A stretch of 64,000 nt of DNA from DATAEY01 sp038199035 (lineage in GTDB: Bacteria > Actinomycetota > Thermoleophilia > Solirubrobacterales > Solirubrobacteraceae): NCBI GenBank assembly GCA_038199035.1, contig JBBPZM010000035.1, forward strand, positions 1 through 64,000, read 5' to 3'. The notes beneath the pieces were generated by a model, which made no database searches, had not been told where the DNA came from, and saw only the letters and a list, made by a program, of their open reading frames with translations. A program made the translations under genes and the position numbers. Shown one piece after another: positions 15,181 to 23,358 of this stretch (positions are counted from its first letter, which is position 1; every line of letters begins with the position of its first letter).

Positions 15181-16793
15181 GAGTGTCCTCCCGTCGACGA
15201 GTGGTTGTGCGCTCGCGGCCGCTTGCCTTCGCCGTGGCGGCGGCTCACGTGGGGATTGGCGACGGGCGGCGGCGCATGCTTTGTGCCCAGTCCCGAGACC
15301 ATTCGTGCCGCCATGCGCTCCGCGACGGCGGCGATGGTCAGCGACGGGTTGACGCCGAGCGCCGTCGGGATCGCCGCGCCGTCGGTGACGAACAGCCCAG
15401 GGTGGCCGAACACCTCGCCGTCGGCGTCGACCACGCCGGTGTCCGGGGAGTCGCCCATTCTCGCCGTGCCGATCGGATGGGCGGAGAACGCCATCTGGTC
15501 GTAGGTCGGCGACAGCGTCAGGTCGACGTCGAGCAGCGTGCCGTCCATGCGCTCCACGAGCCGGCCGACGATCCGCCGCGCGTCGTCGAACAGTCGGCGG
15601 GTCTTGTCATCGAGCGGGAAGTCGATGTTCGAGACACCGAACGCGGGCGTCGCGGAGGTCTCGTCGCCGACGCCGAGCGAGGACTCGACGCGGCCGGGCG
15701 ATCCGTCGACGCCGATGACCGCCAGCCCGAGCATCCGCTCCCCGTAGGACTTCATCAGGTGCTTCTTCTTCTTGCCCCACCACCGGCCGTCCCCGCCACC
15801 GTTGACAAGCGTGGCCGGCGACAGCTGGTGCTGGGTGATGATGATGAACCCGTGGCTCTCGAGGAACTCGAAGCACACGGTGTCCATCGCCACGCCCTGG
15901 TATTGGCGTACCCGTCCGTCCCCGGGCAGGTGCCGGTCCTCGGGCAGGATGGCCGCCAGCGCGAGGTCCCCGTTGCCCGACAGATTGTGACCGAGCTGCT
16001 GTGACAGGCCGGGCAAGAACGGGCGCGAGCGCAGCAGGAGCCCAGCGGTGCCGATCGTGCCGCCGGCGACGATCACGCGGCGCGCCTGCAGCTCCTGCGA
16101 CCGCGACAGGGCGGGCGCGCGGGGGCGGACCAGGCTCGAGTTGTCGGTCGGACCGTGCAGGACGCGGTAGCCGCGATCTGCGGGCGCCACCAGCACCGCT
16201 TCGCGACCGGGTCGCACCTCAGCGCCGGCCTGCTCCGCCCCGTGGAGGTAGTTGAAGGTGAGCACGTTCTTGCGTGCGAAGCGGCACCCGGTGTTGCAGA
16301 AGCCGCAGTGGATGCAGCGGGTGGTGGCCTGACGCATCGGCTCGACGCGGTAGCCGAGCTCGTTCATGCGCACGCCCCAGACGCCGCCGCGCTTTCCCAC
16401 CTCGTCGAACCCCAGCCGGTGTGTGCCCAGGCCATGCTCTGCGCGGCGGTACCAGTGATCGAGCTTGCGCCGCGAGAGCTCCTTGGGCCACAGGCGCCGT
16501 CCGTTGTGGCGCTGCTCGAAGACGAACGTCGGGGCGCGCAGGCTGGCGCCCGAGTACACGAGCGACGATCCGCCGACGCCCTGACCGACGAGAATCGCGA
16601 TCCCGTTGCCCAGGAACTGGTGGGTGATGCCGAGAAGCTTGCGCGGGTTCACGTCGACCTGGAGATCCTCGGTCCGGTGGCGGGCGCCCCGCTCGAGCAC
16701 GACCACACGCTGGCCGGCGCGCGCGAGGTAGTAGGCGAGGATCGATCCTCCAAATCCGGACCCAACGATGCACACGTCGCAGCGCTCGGCCAT
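15177..16793 (-). CDS. GMC-family FAD-dependent oxidoreductase
   Basis: The 538-residue enzyme starts with the FAD-binding CDVCIVGSGFGGSILAYYLA and ends with the GMC C-terminal domain FSAHPIGTARMG, then NPSLTIAAVAERMA. A cysteine cluster CIHCGFCNTGC near residue 165 is typical of the subgroup that includes long-chain alcohol and sterol oxidases. GMC enzymes oxidise alcohols to aldehydes or ketones. The stop and start overlaps on both sides (ATGA) place it between the Tat-exported subunit and a secreted protein. It has no signal peptide, so export with its Tat partner is possible. The substrate is probably a hydrophobic alcohol, by inference from P450 and SCP2 neighbours. Confidence 0.85.
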   Translation of the reverse strand: MAERCDVCIVGSGFGGSILAYYLARAGQRVVVLERGARHRTEDLQVDVNPRKLLGITHQFLGNGIAILVGQGVGGSSLVYSGASLRAPTFVFEQRHNGRRLWPKELSRRKLDHWYRRAEHGLGTHRLGFDEVGKRGGVWGVRMNELGYRVEPMRQATTRCIHCGFCNTGCRFARKNVLTFNYLHGAEQAGAEVRPGREAVLVAPADRGYRVLHGPTDNSSLVRPRAPALSRSQELQARRVIVAGGTIGTAGLLLRSRPFLPGLSQQLGHNLSGNGDLALAAILPEDRHLPGDGRVRQYQGVAMDTVCFEFLESHGFIIITQHQLSPATLVNGGGDGRWWGKKKKHLMKSYGERMLGLAVIGVDGSPGRVESSLGVGDETSATPAFGVSNIDFPLDDKTRRLFDDARRIVGRLVERMDGTLLDVDLTLSPTYDQMAFSAHPIGTARMGDSPDTGVVDADGEVFGHPGLFVTDGAAIPTALGVNPSLTIAAVAERMAARMVSGLGTKHAPPPVANPHVSRRHGEGKRPRAHNHSSTGGHS

Positions 16794-17416
16794 CAGCGTG
16801 GGTTCGACGTCCGCGTCATCGAGCGGAAGCGCAGGTCGTAGGTGTGGTGGGGGTAGTAGCCGTCGGAGTGCGGCGGGAAGCCGATCACCCGCATTCCCCG
16901 GTCGGTGGTCGTCGCGCCGTAGTAGGCGAGGTAGACGAGCACGCCGGCGGCCCCGTAGAGGAGCGCGTAGGGGTTCTCGCCCCCGCGCGGCGGCGGGACG
17001 ATGCGAGTATCGAGCACGCGCTCTCGATCGGCGTAGGGCAGGTCCAAGGAGAACCTCGCCGGGCGGCCCAGGACCCGGGGGGTGGTGAGCTGGAGGTCCT
17101 GATGCAGGGTTGGATAGGTCTCCTTGGCGCCGTAGAACGGTCGGTAGATCTCCTTGAGCACGCCGGCCTCGAGGGCCCCGGGCTCGTCGTCGGCGCCGCC
17201 TGCGGGGCCCGGCACGATGGTGTCCGCGAACGCCGCCATCGTCGCTCGCACGGCGGGATCGTCCGGCGAAAGCCCCGGCCCCACCGGGGCCGCCTGTTCG
17301 ATCACGGCCGCCGAGCGGGCCAGCGCCTCGGCGGCCTGGACCATCCCCAAGAGCCCCATCGCGCCGCCGCCGGCGGCGGCGAGCAGACGCCGGCGGGTGA
17401 GCTCCAGGTCGCTCAC
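16793..17416 (-). CDS. Tat-exported gluconate-2-dehydrogenase subunit 3-like protein
   Basis: The 207-residue protein begins with a twin-arginine signal (LTRRRLLAAAGGGAMGLLGM). The mature part contains the AAFADTIVPGPAGGADDEPGA segment typical of small subunits that accompany GMC or gluconate dehydrogenases. The GTG at 17416 follows GGGGAGAGG on the minus strand, so the longer in-frame extension is not used. The stop overlaps the GMC gene start (ATGA), which supports a heteromeric complex. The small subunit probably aids export and maturation of the flavoprotein. Confidence 0.75.
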   Translation of the reverse strand: MSDLELTRRRLLAAAGGGAMGLLGMVQAAEALARSAAVIEQAAPVGPGLSPDDPAVRATMAAFADTIVPGPAGGADDEPGALEAGVLKEIYRPFYGAKETYPTLHQDLQLTTPRVLGRPARFSLDLPYADRERVLDTRIVPPPRGGENPYALLYGAAGVLVYLAYYGATTTDRGMRVIGFPPHSDGYYPHHTYDLRFRSMTRTSNPR

Positions 17417-17435
17417 GTGCCTCTCCCCGGCCGGC

Positions 17436-18518
17436 TCACGAGAACAGCCTGTCGAACATCGCCGCCTTGCGGCGGTCGCCGCTGACGCGCAGCCGCCGCC
17501 GCAGCGCCGCGGGCGCCCGCCTCCGGGTGCCCTTGGCCAGCCCCACCCAGGTGTCGACGTCTGAGCCGATGCGCACGTCGGGCTCCTCGCCCGGGTCCTG
17601 GTCGAGCACCTCGCAGGTCCCGTCGGCCACCCGGATCCACCACGTTCCGCCGCCGTCGCCCGCCAGGCGCACGCGGTAGAGCGCGCGCAGGCCATCGGCC
17701 CGGTCGCGCCGGAACGCCAGCGGCATGCTCTTGAACAGCAGCTCTGGGGTAACCGTAGAACCAGCGGATGTTGCGCGCGGCGACCTCCCGCGCGCGGTCG
17801 TGGTCGTCAAGCACGATGACACCGACGGTCATCCCAAAGCCGAGCTCCTGGGGGTCGCGGCCGAGCTCCGCGCACCGGACGGCGAACCGCTCGCGATCCT
17901 CCATCACCATGAACAGGGGCTTGAACGGGCCGGCCAGCACGCCCAGGCCGCGCTCGGCGGCCAGCGGGAAGGTCTCCGGGCTGACCGCCGCGGTCCAGAT
18001 CGGCGGATGCGGCTGTTCGAGAGGCTTGGGGACGACGTCTATCTCGGGGAAGCTCCAGAACTCCCCGTCAAACGAGAAGGGCTCGTCGCCCCAGCAGCGG
18101 CGCATGATCTCCAGGCCCTCGTCGACGCGCGCCCGGCTCTCACTCATGGAGCCGCCGAACACGTCGTACTCGAGCGGCGAAACCCCACGGCCGACCCCGA
18201 CATCCATGCGTCCGTCGGAGAGCAGGTCGAGGGCGGCGATCCGCTCGGCGACGAAGACCGGGTGCTTGAACGGGAGCAGGACGACGCCAATGGCCGATGC
18301 GCATGCGGTGGGTGCGCTGGCTGATGGCGCCGAAGATCACCTCCGGCGCAGGGCAGTGGGAGTACTCGCGGAAGAAGTGGTGCTCGACCAGCCAGACACC
18401 GTCGAATCCGGCCTGGTCGGCGAGCGCGATCTCGTCCAGCGAGTGGCGGTAGACGTCGCGCTCGGTCACGCCGGCGAAGTCGGGGACGGCGAGACTCGTA
18501 GAAGAGATCGAACCTCAC
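17436..18518 (-). pseudogene. Luciferase-like monooxygenase with SCP2-like C-terminus, frameshifted
   Basis: Homology runs through different frames. The GTG at 18518 gives VRFDLFYE; a shift near 18495 gives VTERDVYRHSLDEIALADQ and GFDGVWLVEHHFFREYSHCP; a shift near 18289 (an extra base in a TT pair) gives GVVLLPFKHPVFVAERIA through EVAARNIRWFYG. These are the N-terminal two thirds of a bacterial luciferase-like (F420 or FMN) monooxygenase. A further change near 17752 leads into TPELLFKSMPLAF, ALYRVRLAGDGGGTWWIRVADG and RLRVSGDRRKAAMFDRLF, an SCP2-type sterol-carrier domain. The usual C-terminal third of the monooxygenase is missing. Its start overlaps the epimerase stop (GTGA). Confidence 0.65.
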
Positions 18519-19483
18519 GAAGCCTCCCTGGTGGTCGCGATCGTCGGCCGGGGCCATGGGGCGGGTCGCGCGCGCTGCAGCTTGCCGTAGCGGCGCAGCG
18601 CCGCCGCGGAGTCGCCACTCGCACGCCAGCCCAGCCGAGACTCGGCTCTGCGGGTGTCGACGACGATCGGGTGACGCGCCGTGTCGACCCAGGCGGGATG
18701 CAGCGCACCGGGCAAGCGAGCCCGGCACGCCACGCTCGCCGCTGCCCGCAGCACGGCGTGCGGCGCCCGCAGGCGCCGGACGCCCATCAGGCCAGCCACC
18801 TCGGACGCCCGCACCGGACCTGGTGCACCTACGTTGTAGGCGCCGGAGGCCGACGGAGCGTGCAGGGCGGCCTCGAAGGCGGCGACGACGTCGTCGAGCC
18901 AGGTGAACTGCATCAGCGGGTCGAAGTCCGAGAGGGTCAGGAACGCGCGGCCGCCGAGCAGGGTCGGGGCACCCGGCCCCACCGTGCTCACCGGGCGCAT
19001 CCGCACGACGCGCAGCTCGCCGTGGCGGGCCTCGAGCTGGTCGAGCATGTGCTCGACCGCCACCTTCGTCTGGGGGTAGTAGAACGGGGGCAGGGATCGC
19101 AAGGGATGGTCCTCGGCCACCGGCACCGGTGTGTCCGGCGCGCTGCCGTAGGCGGCGGCGGAGCTTGCGTGGACGATCGTGCCCACCCGTGCGCCGACCG
19201 CTGCGTCGAACGCATTGCGGGAGCCCCCCACGTTGACGCTGACGGCGTCGACGCCGCGGCCGAGCACGCGGAAGGCGAGGTGCATGAGCGCGTCGCAGCC
19301 CTCGAGGTCCCGACGCAATTCGGGGTCGCGCACGTCGCGCATCACGGCACGGACACCGGCCGGAATGGCGCGCGACGGTCGCGCGTCGATGGCGACGACC
19401 TCCTCGATGCGCTCGTCGGCGGCGAGCGCATCGACGAGCGGCGCGCCGAGATAGCCCCCCGCTCCGGTGACCGCGACCCTCAC
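18515..19483 (-). CDS. NAD-dependent epimerase/dehydratase (extended SDR)
   Basis: The 322-residue protein has the Rossmann motif VTGAGGYLGAPLVDAL and the catalytic YPQTK (Tyr and Lys near residues 137-141), with serines in HASSAAAYGS. Extended SDRs of this type act on nucleotide sugars, 3-beta-hydroxysteroids or polyketide-like substrates. The GTG overlaps the MerR stop, and the stop overlaps the next start, so it belongs to the P450-GMC operon. In that setting a hydroxysteroid-like or terpenoid dehydrogenase is plausible, but sequence alone does not decide. Confidence 0.8.
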   Translation of the reverse strand: MRVAVTGAGGYLGAPLVDALAADERIEEVVAIDARPSRAIPAGVRAVMRDVRDPELRRDLEGCDALMHLAFRVLGRGVDAVSVNVGGSRNAFDAAVGARVGTIVHASSAAAYGSAPDTPVPVAEDHPLRSLPPFYYPQTKVAVEHMLDQLEARHGELRVVRMRPVSTVGPGAPTLLGGRAFLTLSDFDPLMQFTWLDDVVAAFEAALHAPSASGAYNVGAPGPVRASEVAGLMGVRRLRAPHAVLRAAASVACRARLPGALHPAWVDTARHPIVVDTRRAESRLGWRASGDSAAALRRYGKLQRARPAPWPRPTIATTREAS

Positions 19484-20235
19484 CGCTGCCGCCTGCGGCC
19501 GCCGCCGCTTCGTTGCACGGTCTCGACCGCGAACGGCTCGGAGCGCGCCTTGATCGCCTCGTCCAGCTGCTCCCGAAACAGCGTGCCGACGATCCGCTGC
19601 GCGAGCGACCGCAGATGCTCGAACTTGTCGAGCACCTCGTCCGCCACCGGCTCGCGGGACGAGATCCGTCGCCGCTCGGGCGCGAACGTCTCCCAGCCGA
19701 GCGTGGCCATGGTCTCGGCGATATCCCCCAGACGCGAGGTGACGAGCTCCGCTCCGGCTCTGATCGCCTCCGGTGCCACACCGCCGTCCAGGAGGCGGGC
19801 GGTGAGCTCGAGCATGCCCGGCAGGGCGACCAGGGCGCCCTCCTCATCGCGCCGCATGACGCCAGCACGCTCGAGCGCGGCCACGTCGTCAGGGGCCAGG
19901 CCCAGCGCCTCGAGCGCTGCCTCGTCCACCGGCTCGCCGCCGCCGTGCGAGCCGAGCACCGCGGTGTCGAGCGCGAGCCAGCCCGCGACGTCCTCCCCGG
20001 CGTCCTCGCGCGCTATGAGGTCGCCGACGAGGCTCAGCGGGAGCCCCTGTGCCTGCAGGCCACGCACACGCTGCAGGCGCTCGAGATGCTCCTCGGAGTA
20101 ATAGGCGACGCGGCCCTCACGCCGGGGTGGCGGGATGAGGCCCTCGCGCTGATAGAAGCGGATCGTGCCGCTCGGGATGCCGGAGCGCTGGGCGAGCTCG
20201 TCGATCCGCAGTTGTGCGATGGAGCTGGGGCTCAT
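19480..20235 (-). CDS. MerR-family transcriptional regulator
   Basis: The 251-residue protein has an N-terminal MerR winged helix: LRIDELAQRSGIPSGTIRFYQREGLIPPP, then GRVAYYSEEHLERLQRVRGLQ. The remaining 170 residues are a helical effector or dimer domain without metal-binding cysteines, so it probably senses an organic ligand. The ATG at 20235 overlaps the P450 stop (ATGA), which excludes the longer upstream frame. Being second in the operon it regulates, it probably binds the repeats at 21621-21658 upstream of the P450. Confidence 0.8.
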   Translation of the reverse strand: MSPSSIAQLRIDELAQRSGIPSGTIRFYQREGLIPPPRREGRVAYYSEEHLERLQRVRGLQAQGLPLSLVGDLIAREDAGEDVAGWLALDTAVLGSHGGGEPVDEAALEALGLAPDDVAALERAGVMRRDEEGALVALPGMLELTARLLDGGVAPEAIRAGAELVTSRLGDIAETMATLGWETFAPERRRISSREPVADEVLDKFEHLRSLAQRIVGTLFREQLDEAIKARSEPFAVETVQRSGGGRRRQR

Positions 20236-21620
20236 GCGACGGCCACCTGCGGAGCCGCTGCCGGGCGCCGGTGGGGGAGGCGGCCCTCGACGATGACCTC
20301 GCCACCGCGCGACGGCACGAGCGTCACGCCCAGCACGCCGAAGCGCTCGGCCTCGGGGCGGGCGGCGCGTAGCCGCACGAGGCGAAGGACGGTGGCGATC
20401 ACCTCCTGCATCTCCATCGTCGCGAGCCCCGAGCCGATGCACCGGCGCACACCGCCGCCGAAGGGGATCCAGGTATAGGACTCGGGCATGTCCGCTTCCT
20501 CGTCAAGAAAGCGTTCGGGCCGGAAGGCGTGCGGCTGGGGGTAGATGTCGGGGGCGTGGTGGAGGAGATAGATGCCGACGGCGACGATCGTCCCGGCCGG
20601 CAGCTCGTAGCCGTTCACGCGCATGGGAGCGGTGATCTTGCGCGCGACGTGGGGACCGACCGGCCGACTGCGCAGCGTCTCCTTGATCACCGCGTCGAGG
20701 TACTCCGTCGTCGGCTGGTCGAGCTCGGCGAGCAGCCGACGCATCACCTCGCGGGTGTGCACCAGTCGCTCGAACGCCCAGGCCAGGGAGCTCGCCGTCG
20801 TCTCGTGGCCGGCGAGGAGCATGGTCACGAGCTGGTCACGCAGCTCGCGGTCGCTGAGCGCCTGACCATGTTCGTCGCGCGCCGACACGAGGAGCGAGAG
20901 CACGTCGTCCCGCTGGGGCGCGCCGTCGGCGAGTGGCGCCGACAGCTCGACGCGGCGCCGGGCGATCTCGTCGAAGAGCAGCGCGTCGATCCGGGCGCGC
21001 AGGCGAACGTAGCGTCCCCAGGGGCTGCGGGGACCAAGGTCCCTGCGCAGCCGGGGCACCACAAAGGACGGCGCCTGGGCCAGACTCACGTGGAAGAGTC
21101 CCGGGAGCAGCCGGCGCAGCTCGCCGGCACGCTCGGGCTCCCGGATCCCGAAGACGATTCGCATGATCACGTCGAGCGTGATCGCCTCGGTGATCGGGCG
21201 CAGGGCGAATGGCCGCCCAACCGGCCAGTGGCGCACCTCCCGCTCGGTCAGCTCGGCGATCACCGAGCGCCACCGCTTGAGGCGCTCTCCATGCAGCGGC
21301 GCCAGCAGGAGCTTGCGCATGCGCAGGTGCTTGCGCTCGTCGAGCAGGAAGAGCGAGCTGCGGCCCCCGGTCGGCTCCATCAGCGTGTAGGCCTCGCCGG
21401 CACGGAACTTGCGCGGGTCGCCGGTGAACACCTCCTTGACGACCGCGGGATCGGCGACGTAGACCATGTCGCCCGCCAGCAGGAGCCGCAGAGTGAAAGT
21501 GTCGCCGTAGCGCCGTGCGCAGTGGTCGAAGACGCGTGTGGGCTGCGTCAACCAGAGATAGGTCTGCAGCGCGCGGGGAGCCCGAGGGCCAGGCGGTAGA
21601 GCGGAAACCTTGCCAGCCAC
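20232..21620 (-). CDS. Cytochrome P450
   Basis: The 462-residue monooxygenase shows all P450 landmarks: the I-helix LLAGHETTASS near 270, the ExxR pair in IKETLRSRP, and the heme loop FGGGVRRCIGSG with the cysteine ligand near 390. The N-terminus SALPPGPRAPRALQTYLWL resembles class II or CYP102/CYP110-like soluble bacterial P450s. It starts at a GTG within a set of short repeats and heads a seven-gene coupled operon with a monooxygenase, SDR, GMC oxidase and SCP2 domain. No ferredoxin or reductase gene is adjacent, so electrons must come from elsewhere. Confidence 0.9.
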   Translation of the reverse strand: MAGKVSALPPGPRAPRALQTYLWLTQPTRVFDHCARRYGDTFTLRLLLAGDMVYVADPAVVKEVFTGDPRKFRAGEAYTLMEPTGGRSSLFLLDERKHLRMRKLLLAPLHGERLKRWRSVIAELTEREVRHWPVGRPFALRPITEAITLDVIMRIVFGIREPERAGELRRLLPGLFHVSLAQAPSFVVPRLRRDLGPRSPWGRYVRLRARIDALLFDEIARRRVELSAPLADGAPQRDDVLSLLVSARDEHGQALSDRELRDQLVTMLLAGHETTASSLAWAFERLVHTREVMRRLLAELDQPTTEYLDAVIKETLRSRPVGPHVARKITAPMRVNGYELPAGTIVAVGIYLLHHAPDIYPQPHAFRPERFLDEEADMPESYTWIPFGGGVRRCIGSGLATMEMQEVIATVLRLVRLRAARPEAERFGVLGVTLVPSRGGEVIVEGRLPHRRPAAAPQVAVA

Positions 21621-21658
21621 TACTACATAGTGAATACTACGTGGTGATCGCTACGTCA
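21621..21658. promoter_or_regulatory. Operator-like repeats between the P450 operon and a glycosidase
   Basis: ACTACATAGTG and ACTACGTGGTG are imperfect copies 14 bp apart (about 21622-21645), each nearly palindromic, and a third partial copy CGCTACGTCA follows. They occupy the whole gap between divergent starts at 21620 and 21641 and would contact any promoter there. The MerR protein of the operon is the obvious candidate ligand. Confidence 0.5.
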
Positions 21659-23248
21659 AGCTCTCAGACCATCGACGGTGGGCGCCTGCGCGGGCGAGCG
21701 GGCCTGGGGGCGCATGGCTGGCTGGCAGGGCTAACGGTCGCGGTTGGGCTGATCGCCGGGTCGCCCGCGGCGGGCGCTGCGTCGCCTCGCTCCTCGGCCT
21801 CCTATGGGCTCGTGGCGTTCAACGCCAATCACGTTCCCGGCGCCACGGTCGAGCAGCGCACCGCGAGCTACCGCCGCCTCTACAAGGCGGGGGTCCGCGC
21901 CATCCGGCTCGACATCAACTGGGCGCAGGTCGAGCCGGTGGGCGAGCCGAAGTGGGACTTCGACTTCCGTGAGCGCGATCGAGAGGTCCATGCGATCAGG
22001 GCCGCGGGCCTGCGGGTGATCGGGCTGCTGGCCTACGGCCATCCCGACCACTCGACGCTCGGCGGCCTGGTTTTCCGGACGCCTGCGCGGGATGGGGTCC
22101 CGCCGCTCTACCTGGGCGCCGCATCGTACTTCCCGGCCGACGATCCGGCCGACTTCGCACGCTACGCGCGCGCGACCGCCGCCCACTACGGACGCGAGGT
22201 GATCGCCTGGGAGATCTACAACGAGGAGAACGCCGGCGCGCGCTTCTGGCCTCCGCGCGAGGACCCGCCGGCCTACGCGCGACTGCTGTGCGACGCCTAC
22301 CGTGCGGTGAAGAAGCCCGACCCGGCCACGCCGGTGCTCTACGGCGGCCTGTTCTTCCCGGGCGCCCCGGCTCCTCTAGCCGGCACGTCCGGGCCCGCCT
22401 TCCTGAAGGCCACCTACGACGCCGATCCACGACTCGGGCGTTGCTTCGACGCGCTGGCCTACCACCCGTACGCCTACCCGTTCACGTCGCCCGAGGTCGA
22501 CGTGCCGGGCCGGGGGTCCGTGCTCTCCGCGGCCCAGCAGCTGCGCGCGATCCTCGCGCGCCACGGCGACGGCGCCAAGGCGCTGTGGATCACCGAAGTC
22601 GGGTGGCCGACAAACGACCGCAGCTACGGAGTGCCGGAGTCCAAGCAGGCAGAGTACGTGGCCCGAATGCAGGCGGCGACGTTCGCTGACCGGGTCCCGG
22701 TGCTCACGTGGTTCACCTACGGCGACTACCCCGATCCCTCGGGGTTCGACCAGGAGTCCTCGTTCGGCTTCTTCCGTGCCGACGGGTCGGCCAAGCCCTC
22801 GCTCAAGGCCCTGCGGACCTTCACGCGCGTGTTCCGCGGCGCCCGCTTCCATGCCGATCGCGCCCACGCTCTCGGCTTGCCGTCGGGCAAGCCGCTGGCC
22901 GGCGGGCGCGGCTTCGCCCTCGAGTACCGTCGCGGCGCCACCCGCATAACCGCCTTGTGGCTGGCCAGCGAGTCGGCCTCGGACGCGCAGGGCTCCCGGT
23001 CACGGAATGGGTCGGCCTCACGTAAGCGCCTGCGGTTGTCGCTTCCCGTGAAGGCGCGGCGCGTGACGGTCGTCGGGTATCTCGGAGTCCCCCGCAGGCT
23101 CACCGCCTGCGGGGGACACGTGATCCTGAAGATCGCGCCGGCCCCGTTGTACGTCGTGGACGACGGGGCACACCGGGGTCACGGGGTTGGGGCTCACGGG
23201 AGTCGCGACTCGGGTCGGGGGAGAACGCCACGCCGCCCATGCCACTGA
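21641..23248 (+). CDS. Secreted glycoside hydrolase, clan-A TIM barrel type
   Basis: From the GTG at 21641 the product has 535 residues with a signal peptide (WLAGLTVAVGLIAGSPAAGAA). The barrel carries GVRAIRLDINWAQVEPV, WDFDFRERDREVHAIRAAGLRVIGLLAYG, the acid/base glutamate in VIAWEIYNEENAG and the nucleophile glutamate in ALWITEVGWPTND, followed by VLTWFTYGDY. This is the clan GH-A pattern (GH39/GH5-like). A C-terminal beta region follows, and the last 30 residues (Gly/Arg/His-rich) look like overrun. Substrate is uncertain. The frame also stays open upstream to 21515, inside the P450. Confidence 0.8.
   Translation: MVIATSSSQTIDGGRLRGRAGLGAHGWLAGLTVAVGLIAGSPAAGAASPRSSASYGLVAFNANHVPGATVEQRTASYRRLYKAGVRAIRLDINWAQVEPVGEPKWDFDFRERDREVHAIRAAGLRVIGLLAYGHPDHSTLGGLVFRTPARDGVPPLYLGAASYFPADDPADFARYARATAAHYGREVIAWEIYNEENAGARFWPPREDPPAYARLLCDAYRAVKKPDPATPVLYGGLFFPGAPAPLAGTSGPAFLKATYDADPRLGRCFDALAYHPYAYPFTSPEVDVPGRGSVLSAAQQLRAILARHGDGAKALWITEVGWPTNDRSYGVPESKQAEYVARMQAATFADRVPVLTWFTYGDYPDPSGFDQESSFGFFRADGSAKPSLKALRTFTRVFRGARFHADRAHALGLPSGKPLAGGRGFALEYRRGATRITALWLASESASDAQGSRSRNGSASRKRLRLSLPVKARRVTVVGYLGVPRRLTACGGHVILKIAPAPLYVVDDGAHRGHGVGAHGSRDSGRGRTPRRPCH
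23087..23117 (+). repeat. Perfect 12-bp inverted repeat within the glycosidase gene
   Basis: GTCCCCCGCAGG, 7-nt loop CTCACCG, CCTGCGGGGGAC. It lies about 130 nt before the stop codon and has no T tract, so it is an RNA hairpin rather than a clear terminator. Confidence 0.6.
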
Positions 23249-23358
23249 CGGAGAGCTTCGACCGAGCGCCCACGGGCTGAGGCCTTCGGCCAAGACGGCG
23301 CCCGGGGGTAGTCGTCTCCAGCCCCTCGAGGGCCCGACTGCCTCGGCCGGCTGGCGCC

